Assembly: GCA_007258455.2 (NCBI GenBank)
Contig: VDFB02254929.1
Coordinates: 124,001-188,000, forward strand
Direction: 5' to 3'
DNA length: 64,000 bases
DNA from: Sequoia sempervirens
Taxonomy: Eukaryota; Streptophyta; Pinopsida; Cupressales; Cupressaceae
A model generated the notes under the pieces. It saw only the letters and a list, made by a program, of their open reading frames with translations, did no database searches and had not been told where the DNA came from. The position numbers and the translations under genes are program-made. Of this stretch, positions 57,138 to 64,000 are shown in pieces (the first letter of the stretch is position 1; the number at the start of each line of letters is the position of its first letter).

Positions 57138-58107
57138 GGGTAAGTGCACTGAAATGGTCGCACTTTTGTGGCCAAACTAACAAATAACGCGTTTGCGTTA
57201 AAACGCGTTCTCGTTAAAACGCGTTCTCGTTATAACGTGTTCGCGTTATTTTTTTCTTTGTAAATTTGCTTTGGTTTGCCTTGGAATACCATCCCAAAGG
57301 CTTGGAGGGCATTCCCAAAGACCGGAGACGTGTTTTTTCCAAATTCAACAAATTTTCACATAATCGGGTTCGTGCTCACCATCAAGATTGCATCTAGTTC
57401 AATATCAAGAAAGTTGAACACATGGGTAATGTTAGGTTCTTTATTAGCTTTCCAACGATGTAATTTTTTTCACTTTCTAACAATGTTAAGCCTTTCATCC
57501 ATAATTTCTTTTGTTTGTATGTCCGTTTTTCTTCAAAAAGCAGTGTTTGGTATTTTTTTTGCTATAAATTAACCGTCATCAAAATTTGAAATAAACTACA
57601 TTTTTAGAAACTAGACTCCATTCTACAATTTAAAAAAATAATTTTAAAAAAAATATATTAGTTTCAAAAATTTAGGGGAGCACGGCCAAAATTATGCTTT
57701 TTAGAAGTGCCCACTTAGAAAATTAATAAAAATCAAATATTCATTAAAAAATTATCAGAAAATATCCAGTCCTTACTACATACTGTTATCTAACTTCCGG
57801 AGCAATTTTAAAAATACTACAAAAGTCCACCGTGCTCGGTCACACAAGAGTTGCTATGTTATGTTTTTCTGAAACAACAGCAATTTGTGTGTGTCCCTCT
57901 TTTGAACCCCTTAATCTCAACCATTTTCAAAATAAATTAGTAGTTTAGAAAGTAGACTCGGAGCACTACGGTCCTTGTTTTTGTTCCATCTAAAAATTTT
58001 GAGTGTAGCTATCCTCAATTTCACATCCAAGGTCAATATTTCCTGATTTCAGAAAAAAAGTGGCCACTTAAGCCCCTTTTTTGGGAACCATCTTGGTGCA
58101 CTTACCC
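57138..58107. mobile_element. 970-bp TIR element with 4-bp target duplication, unclassified
   Basis: It starts GGGTAAGTGCACTGAAATGG and ends CCATCTTGGTGCACTTACCC, perfect 12-bp inverted ends that continue imperfectly (ATGGT on both sides). The direct repeat GCCA lies at 57134-57137 and 58108-58111. Removing it rejoins the Copia pol end, read on the minus strand as ...GFIGPPLN. No transposase frame exists; 57276-57572 (plus) is a T-rich shadow. The 4-bp duplication fits no common plant class well (CACTA and Harbinger give 3, hAT 8, Mutator 9), so the class stays open. Confidence 0.8.
57186..57249. repeat. CpG-rich 16-bp tandem repeat, four copies
   Basis: Four units of aacgcgttctcgttaa with variants (aacgcgtttgcgttaa, aacgtgttcgcgttat). 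Each unit is itself nearly palindromic (aacg...cgtt). It lies just inside the left end of the TIR element. It holds over 12 CpG sites in 64 bp, in a region otherwise poor in CpG. Confidence 0.9.
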
Positions 58108-58111
58108 GCCA

Positions 58112-58710
58112 ATGAACCCCAACTTCTCCCTAAGATACTCAAAAGTATCCTTCGTAAGAGCCTTAGCAAATATATCTGCAATCTAATCCTTTGTAGGCAC
58201 ATACTCTAGCCTAACTTCATTCTTCAACACTTTTTCCCTCAAGAAATGATATCTGATAGATATATGTTTTGTCCTTGAATACATTACCAGATTCTTTGAA
58301 ATGTTTATAGCACTTGTATTATCATAGAAGATAGGTATAGGCTCATCACATATCACTCCTATGTCTTTCAAAGTTTGCTTCATCCACAAAACCTGTGTGC
58401 AGCAAGATGCTACAACAATATACTTAGCTTCTGCAGTGGACAAAGAAATAGAATCATATTTCTTGCTAAGCCATGAAACCAATCTTCCACCAAGAAAGAA
58501 AGAACCTCCACTTGTACTCTTTCAGTCATCTACACAACCAACCCAATCTGCATCAATGTAATATTTCAAAGTGAAATCAATATCCTTGGGATACCACAAG
58601 CCATAATCCAAAGTGCCCTTAAGATATCTTAATATCCTCTTTACATCTGTAACATGTTCTTCTTTCGATTTTACTTGAAATCTAGCAACCAAACATACTG
58701 CATGCATGAT
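58112..58710 (-). pseudogene. Copia RNase H (minus-strand element)
   Basis: In reading order: KSKEEHVTDVKRILRYLKGT, YYIDADWVGCVDD (aspartate) and then a stop, STSGGSFFLGGRLVSWLSKK, ISLSTAEAKYIVVASCCTQV (glutamate), IPIFYDNTSAINISKNLVMY (aspartate), SRTKHISIRYHFLREKV and IADIFAKALTKDTFEYLREK. The domain is nearly complete. Its last codons are separated from the polyprotein stop by the TIR element at 57138-58107. Confidence 0.9.
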
Positions 58711-59555
58711 ATCCGGTATTGTAGAAGATACAATAGTCCACCAATCGTAGATATGTACTTGCTTTGATCAATTTTAGCAGATTCATCATCTTTACTCAGC
58801 TTACATCCAATCACCATAGGAGTACAGATAGGTTTGGAGTCATCCAGTCCAAACTTCTTCAACAACTCTTTGACATACTTAGATTGTGAAATGAATATCC
58901 CTTTATCAGTTTGATTCACTTGCAGTCCAAGGAAGAAATTCAACTCACAAATCATAGAAATTTCAAATTCTTTTTGCATCTCTTCTACAAACTTCTTACA
59001 CATACCTTCATTTCCTCCAAAGATGATATCATCCACATACACAACTACTATCAACATCTTGTTACCTTCTATCTTGAAATAAAGATTGTTGTTTGTAGAG
59101 CCTTTGTTAAACTTTTGTTGTGTCAAATATTTGTCCAATCTTGCATACCAAGTTCTGGGAGCTTGCTTCAATCCATACAATGCCTTCTTCAACTTACAGA
59201 CCATATATGGTTTATCTAATAGATGAAATCCCTTCGGTTGTTCCATGTACACTTCTTCCAATTCTCCATTTAGAAAAGAAGACTTGACATCCATTTGATA
59301 TACCTTGAAGTCTTTATAAGCAGAAAATGCCCAGAAAATCCAAATTTCTTCCATTCTTGCCACCGGGGCAAATGTCTCTTCAAAGTCTATGCCCTTAACT
59401 TGTGAATAACCTTTACACACAAGTCTTTCTTTGTTTCTCATAACTTCACCATTCTCATTCAATTTACTTCTGAACACCCATTTTGAACCAATTATATTCT
59501 TATATACTAGTCTAGGAACCAGTTCCCATGTTTGATTATTTTCTATCTGTTGCAA
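58671..59555 (-). pseudogene. Copia reverse transcriptase (minus-strand element)
   Basis: A single open frame of 294 codons: [108 protein letters not shown] (YVDD active site) and [20 protein letters not shown]. It leaves the frame near 58690 within ...[12 protein letters not shown]. This is the best-preserved reverse transcriptase in the window. Confidence 0.95.
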
Positions 59556-59558
59556 CTA

Positions 59559-59720
59559 TTCTTTCATTGCTCTTACCCAACTCTCATCTTTACATGCTTC
59601 ACTCATAGACTTAGGTTCTATCTTTGAAAGTAAAAAATATTCTTTCATTGCTCTTACCCAACTCTCATCTTTACATTCTTCACTCACAGACTTAGGTTCT
59701 ATCTTTGAAAGTAAACACAG
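59559..59720 (-). repeat. 81-bp in-frame tandem duplication
   Basis: ttctttcattgctcttaccc begins at 59559 and again at 59640. The copies differ at a few bases and repeat 27 residues (LLSKIEPKS.SE.CKDESWVRAM) just before the reverse transcriptase. A single TAG separates it from the downstream frame. Confidence 0.9.
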
Positions 59721-60166
59721 ATTTACCTCACCTGCCACCACTTTTCTTCTTGTCTTCACACCTTCACTCTTATCTCCAATTATCTAGTCTTCAAGATGAT
59801 TCTTCTTTACATACTTAGGAGTCTCAGGAGCAAGTTCCAGAGTCTCTTCCTCTTCTTCATTATATTATTCTTCTTCCTTTTTATTCTCTTCTGGTACAGG
59901 TTCGTAGATAGGATCATCTGGTTCAACTTCACTTATCTCAACTAGTCTATGCATGTCCTCATCAATCTTGACATTTGCACTCTCAACTATCTTCCTCATT
60001 CTCGTATTGAAGCATCTGTATTCTTTGCTATTCGTTGAATACCCAAGGAAAATGACTTCATCACATCTAGCATCAAACTTCCCAAGGTTCTCATCATCTC
60101 TTCTAATGTAACACTTGCTAGCAAACACCTTAAAGTACTTTACAGTAGGAATCTTAGTGTTGTTAC

Positions 60167-60309
60167 TGTTGCAAGGTGTGACCCTTGGTCTTCCTTGTAG
60201 CACTAGGGCTTGGGTTTGTGACATGGTCTAATCGTCTCCTGTGGTTCTTAACCGAAGCTTGTATCGGGAATTGATAGGTCGATCTTTTGGTGCAACGATA
60301 AGTCCAACA
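60167..60309 (+). repeat. Left LTR of the TRIM
   Basis: 143 bp, TGTTGCAAGGTGTGACCC to AAGTCCAACA. It differs from the right LTR at about ten positions and by a 3-base gap (gcaacgataag against gcaacaag). Confidence 0.85.
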
Positions 60310-60363
60310 ATTGGTATTAGAATTGGTCATAGGTTCAAACCCCACATTTGTGTTGGGGGGGAT

Positions 60364-60503
60364 TGTTGCAAGGTGTGACCCTTGGTCTTCCTTGCAACAC
60401 TAGCGCTTGGGTTTGTGACATGGTCTAACCACCTCCTGTGGTTCTTAACCGAAGCTTGTATCAGGCATTGATAGGTCGATATTTTGGTGCAACAAGTCCA
60501 ACA
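60364..60503 (+). repeat. Right LTR of the TRIM
   Basis: 140 bp, same ends as the left LTR, preceded by a purine run ttggggggga. Confidence 0.85.
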
Positions 60504-60939
60504 ATTACCTTTGATCTGAACTCTATTAAGAATATAAATAGCAGTGTGGATTGACATTTGCTTCTTTCATCATAGTTCTAGTAGCATCCTGAACAGTCTA
60601 GTTCTTTCTTTCTACAACTCCATTTTGTTGCTCTTCACAAAATGTCTCAAAAAAATGTCTCTTTATGTCATGCTCTTCACAAAATGCATTAAACTCACTA
60701 GAAGTGAATTCTCCACCTCTATCAGACCTTAAACATTTGATTCTCAGATTTACTTCATTCTATACCCTTTCCTTGAACACTTTAAATCTATCTAGAGCCC
60801 GAGTCTTCTCTCTAAGAAATGTAACCCATGTCATTCTTGAGTAATCATCAACAAGAAGCATGAAATACCTGTCACCGTTTAAAATTCTTGTTCTTGTAGG
60901 GCCACAAAGGTCAGTATGCACCAATTCCAACATTCTGGT

Positions 60940-61480
60940 AGTTGACTATTCTTTTCCTTTAAAACCGATTCTAGTTTGCTTTCCCAACTGACAACTCCTA
61001 CACACAGTATTAGGATTTGTGACCTTAGGAAGATCTCGGACAACCTCTCTTGAACTAATCCTAGCCAGATTATCAAAGTTTACATGTCCCATCCTCTGAT
61101 GCCATAGCCAACTTTCATTAACTTGAGATACCAGGAACTGGCCATCAACACCCTTAAGTTCATAAATATTTCCATGTGTTCTTCCTGTTGCAACCACAGT
61201 TCCAAATCCTTTTATGATCTCACAGGTGTTGTCCTGAAACACAAGCTTGAAGCCTTTTCTACACATTTTCCAACACTCAAAATATTATGCCTTAAGCCTT
61301 TAACATTATAGACATCATCAGTGATGTGCTTTCCATCAAAACTAATTGTTCCTTGCCTAACAATCTTTGCTCCAGAATCATCTCCAAACATAACTAAACC
61401 ACCATCATAGTTTTCAAGCTTAGTGAACTTACTTTTATCTCTGTTCATGTGATTGGAGCATCCATTGTCAATCACCCAAT
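60940..61480 (-). pseudogene. Copia protease and GAG-pre-integrase (minus-strand element)
   Basis: Protease segment MIDNGCSNHMNRDKSKFTKL, in which the active-site D-S-G reads D-N-G, then VMFGDDSGAKIVRQGTISFD and VKGLRHNILSVGK. After a frame change comes KLVFQDNTCEIIKGFGTVVA and the HHCC module WLWHQRMGHVNFDNLARISS with CRSCQLGKQ. This continues into integrase. Confidence 0.85.
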
Positions 61481-61559
61481 AGTATTCATCTTCTCTAGCA
61501 TGAAATGTAGTAACCAGATTACCTTCCCTCTCATCCTTCTTATTCTCCGAACCACTTTC

Positions 61560-62533
61560 CCTTGCACATCTTCCAGAGTTAGTAGACAGATTTATTCTCT
61601 AAAGCTAAAAACAAGCATTCATCATCATTGTCCCCAAACTCTGATTCATCATCGTAAATTCCAACATCTTCTCTGACATAATACAACTTCTTGTACTTCT
61701 TATCCTTTCTATCTTTATTATTATCTCGGTTCTTCTTATGTACAACTCTATTTTGACATCTTGAAGCATAATGACCAATATTTCCACAACTGAAAAATTT
61801 AAAGGGCAACATACCTTTGTACTTACCGGTACCTTTCTTCAACTTCCTTGTAAATTTTGCTCCCAACTCATTTGAACCATCACTATCTGGATCATCTTTA
61901 GCCTTTGTTGTTTTAAATGTTGACTTCGTCTTCTCCTCTTTCTTTCCAAACTTCCTCATCTCAAATGCAGTCAAAGTTCCAAATATTTGTTCTTTAGTAA
62001 AAATCTTAGGATCATACACTTCCTCAATAACTAAGACCTTATCATTGTAACTCTCTGGTAAGGTCATTAGAATCTTCTCTATTATATCATCATCTTCCAG
62101 AGTACCCCCTTGATTCCTAACTTCATTTTCTAGAAGATCAACCCTCTGGAAATAGCTCACAATATCTTCACCTTCTTCCATTTTCAAATTTTCATATATG
62201 TGCTTTGTTGTCAGCTTCTTTGTCAATTTCACTATCATTTCCTTCATAAATATCTTCCAACTTCTTCTAGACTTCATAAGCAGTGCCCAAAGAAATAACT
62301 TTAGTTCGCTCAGTCTTAGATAAAGCACTGTAAATCACATACCTCACTTTTTCATTCTCCTTATAAGCAAAAACCTCATCTGTAGTAGTAGGACCACTTG
62401 TTGGAGCAACATATTTTGTCTCAATAGCCTTCCAACTCTTGTAACCAACAGATATTATGTAACCTCTCATATGTACTTTCTAGTCACTATAGTTAGATCC
62501 ATCAAACATAGTGATCGCTAATTTGTGCGCCAT
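61560..62533 (-). pseudogene. Copia gag (minus-strand element)
   Basis: The start ATG at 62533-62531 opens MAHKLAITMFDGSNYSD, followed by TAG (tryptophan or similar expected) and KVHMRGYIISVGYKSWKAIE. A frameshift near 62270 leads into KHIYENLKMEEGEDIVSYFQ, RVDLLENEVRNQGGTLEDDD, ILMTLPESYNDKVLVIEEVY and LTAFEMRKF (UBN2 domain). The zinc knuckle FFSCGNIGHYASRC has lost its first cysteine (now F). A D/E-rich tail, YDDESEFGDNDDECLFLALE, ends at TAG near 61582. Confidence 0.9.
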
Positions 62534-62572
62534 CAGATCTACCCCAAGCGGTTAAGCTCTTCACCAAGGAAC

Positions 62573-62590
62573 CAAAGCTCTGATACCAAT
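62573..62590 (-). promoter_or_regulatory. Primer-binding site of the minus-strand Copia
   Basis: The minus strand reads attggtatcagagctttg next to the LTR end (CCTTTCAACA). It matches the initiator tRNA-Met site. Confidence 0.9.
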
Positions 62591-63472
62591 TGTTGAAAGG
62601 CGCAAGACAACTAAGAGGGGGGTGAATCAATTTTCACCAAATTCAAACACAAAACTTCACAACCACTTAATTTTTTTATTAAGTATGAACATGAAATACA
62701 GATAACAAAAAGAAAAATCAACACAAGAGACATCGAATTTACATGGAAAATCCAATAAGGGAAAAACCACGGTGAGGATTAGTTCACAATATAAAGTAAT
62801 TGCACAACCAAATACAACAAGGCTTATTGCCCCAAAGGACTCATTGTACAGATACAAAGGCTCACTGCCTACAAAAAGGACTCACTATCCAATAGGGAGG
62901 CTCACTGCCTACAAATACAAAATATTATAGAAAGATTTATCACAACAAATTACACACACCCGCAACCTAGATCAGAAGAATTGTAGACACCGTCAGCTCA
63001 CTGATTTTAGGAATCTAACACATTAAAGTATTGTTGCCTTAATTCACTTTCGCACAACTCTACTTCTCAAACTTGTGGCTTGATTCATTCATTCGCAACA
63101 TCTCGACTTGTATTTATATCCTCTCCAACCTTAGAGACTTTCTCCAAGGTCGAGTACACAAGCTTCATTTCATAAATTCAAATTAGGTCGGCAACTCAAC
63201 ATTCTTGCGGTGGAAAGTAATGAGAGTGGACAAAATCAACACTTAACCAAGACCAAAAACATCGTCTCAGATCAATCACACATTCCTTAATTAATTCTTA
63301 ATCCTTCATATGAAGTGTAAACACCAGGTTGTCCAAACCTAATGAAAACACAAATGAACTTTGAAGTACACACTTACACATCAAGAAGATAACATGTGGA
63401 TGACGCAACACGCTTCACCAATCACTGTAACACATCTCAGATACCTTTAGATACATCCACATCAGCTACAAC
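62591..63472 (-). repeat. 5' LTR of the minus-strand Copia, cut by a further insertion
   Basis: Starts TGTTGAAAGGCGCAAGACAA on the plus strand and is collinear with 55318-56200 up to cagctacaac at 63472. The other LTR copy then continues (aaccttcaaacttag...), while here a new sequence begins. The remaining 600 bp of this LTR should follow the new element, outside the window. Confidence 0.85.
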
Positions 63473-64000
63473 TGTTGGTGTTTTCTCCAGCTAAGCCTTG
63501 GAATTCTCTAAAGGGTAGCCAACCCTTATGTTCAGGAATTGCCTTAGATTAGTGGCCAACACAATGAATAGATAATTTTGAGGTCTCTACTCCTACACTT
63601 TAGGCTCTGTGGGACCAAGGAGGGTATTCCTTCTTGTGTTCATCTAATATATCAATTCCTCAAGAACACTTCAACACAGATTCATTCCTACTTGAGGAAA
63701 ATATACAAAATTCACCAAGGATTTGGCAGGTCTTTGAGTAAATAAATGTCTATTTGCTAGGAATATGGACATATTTCAAACTTACATTTCAAAATTGGCA
63801 AAATTTCAATAAATTTTGTTCTTATTTTGAATCCACGGCTAGGCATACTCATTATTCACTTAGTTGCATGATTTTTTGATAAACAAGCAAGTGCCTCATC
63901 AATTGTGTAAATGGATTCAAACATGAAACAACAAGTAATATATCGATTATTTAATTCTGACATATATGGACTATCTTTGTAATGCCTTGCAATATAAAAA
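63473..64000 (+). mobile_element. Start of another LTR-type element (runs off the window)
   Basis: The homology of the Copia LTR stops exactly at 63472 and TGTTGGTGTTTTCTCCAGC begins, an LTR-like TG start. The five bases before it, ACAAC (63468-63472), would be the left target duplication. No coding is seen in the visible 528 bp, and orientation is not determinable. Confidence 0.5.

Larger units (their letters stand above)
60167..60503 (+). mobile_element. 337-bp TRIM (miniature LTR retrotransposon)
   Basis: LTR 60167-60309 (143 bp), inner part 60310-60363 (54 bp), LTR 60364-60503 (140 bp). Both LTRs run TGTTGCAAGG...AGTCCAACA. The inner part opens attggtattagaa, a primer-binding-like site two to three changes from tggtatcagagc, and ends ttgggggggat, a purine tract. 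The 5-bp flanks are GTTAC (60162-60166) and ATTAC (60504-60508), a target duplication with one change. Removing it restores the integrase frame. It is among the smallest LTR elements I know of, near the size reported for SMART elements. Confidence 0.85.
59756..60950 (-). pseudogene. Copia integrase (minus-strand element), split by a TRIM
   Basis: From 60950 leftward: LELVHTDLCGPTRTRIL (D1), YFMLLVDDYSRMTWVTFL, IKCLRSDRGGEFTSSEFNAF (D2), EEQQNGVVERKN (E), then IHTAIYILNRVQIKGN. The TRIM at 60167-60503 follows, after which the text goes on as NTKIPTVKYFKVFASKCYIR, DENLGKFDARCDEVIFLGYS and an acidic linker to 59865. The expected PYELWFG.. segment between NTK and PTVKYF is missing, a short in-element deletion. 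A duplicated FCEEH/FCEEQ reading near 60660 marks a small tandem change. Confidence 0.85.
55318..63472 (-). mobile_element. Minus-strand Copia element inserted in the plus-strand Copia
   Basis: On the plus strand the left boundary is TGTTGAAAGG (LTR end, read CCTTTCAACA on the minus strand). LTR copies begin at 55318 and 62591, with primer-binding site and purine tract at the proper inner borders. Gag-pol reads right to left, 62533 to about 58110. The right LTR is cut at 63472 by another element, so the full size is unknown. The element carries a 970-bp TIR element and a 337-bp TRIM. Its host Copia is broken in RNase H by this insertion. Confidence 0.9.

Noticed and set aside
57276..57572. 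Transposase of the TIR element
   Set aside because: 98-codon F/S-rich frame without DDE/D or zinc-finger motifs; too short for a transposase.
1..64000. CRISPR arrays, bacterial operons, tRNA genes
   Set aside because: None seen. The short direct repeats have no regular spacers, no cloverleaf with A and B boxes was found, and the coding remains are eukaryotic transposons.

Overview
The window looks like intergenic DNA from a large, transposon-filled plant nuclear genome. A gymnosperm such as a conifer is my best guess. This is inference from Ty1-copia and L1-type LINE remnants with plant-style domains, a plant-type Helitron helicase, plant mobile domain fragments, a 5S-bearing Cassandra-like element and very low gene density. 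I see no bacterial operon, tRNA gene, CRISPR array or intact host gene. The only host-like coding sequence I recognise is one exon resembling the C-terminus of mitochondrial ribosomal protein mL46 (14400-14601, + strand). Almost every other coding stretch is a transposon pseudogene with stops and frameshifts.

Layout. 1-2226: repeat-rich, no gene. 2640-2764: a foldback. 2906-12540: one decayed Helitron Rep/helicase gene split by two insertions. The first is a solo LTR (3729-7232, duplicated target ATCCT), itself split by a second solo LTR of the same family (4557-6133, target GTATT). The second is a short, non-autonomous Copia element with two 458-bp LTRs (8166-11725, target GTTGT). 12730-12865: another foldback. 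12897-13334: LINE RNase H remnant (- strand). 14400-14601: mL46-like exon. About 15.5-21.2 kb: 5' LTR and pseudogenised polyprotein of a Copia element truncated in RNase H. 21.2-26.6 kb: plant mobile domain fragments, a Copia-type LTR, another LTR-like stretch and a LINE ORF1 (DUF4283) remnant on the - strand. 27193-28256: a palindrome carrying two inverted 5S rRNA-derived modules. 28.3-33.5 kb: AT-rich, mostly featureless.

33536-41759 is a complete LINE bounded by a perfect 15-bp target duplication. It has ORF1 (DUF4283 plus zinc knuckle), ORF2 (endonuclease, reverse transcriptase, zf-RVT, RNase H) and, unusually, a third long ORF of unknown function between ORF2 and the 3' end. 41.8-44.9 kb is AT-rich. 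44.9-45.76 kb is a second LINE lineage (- strand). 46-51.4 kb is LTR-like DNA, leading into a + strand Copia element (5' LTR end at 51410, polyprotein 51528-55317). Its RNase H is split by a - strand Copia element running from 55318 past 63472. That second element in turn carries a 970-bp TIR element (57138-58107), a 337-bp TRIM (60167-60503) and the start of another element (63473 onward).

The window is therefore best read as a stack of insertions whose relative order follows from which element interrupts which. The strongest candidates for something new are the LINE ORF3, the 5S-bearing palindrome, the very small TRIM and the TIR element with a CpG-rich minisatellite.
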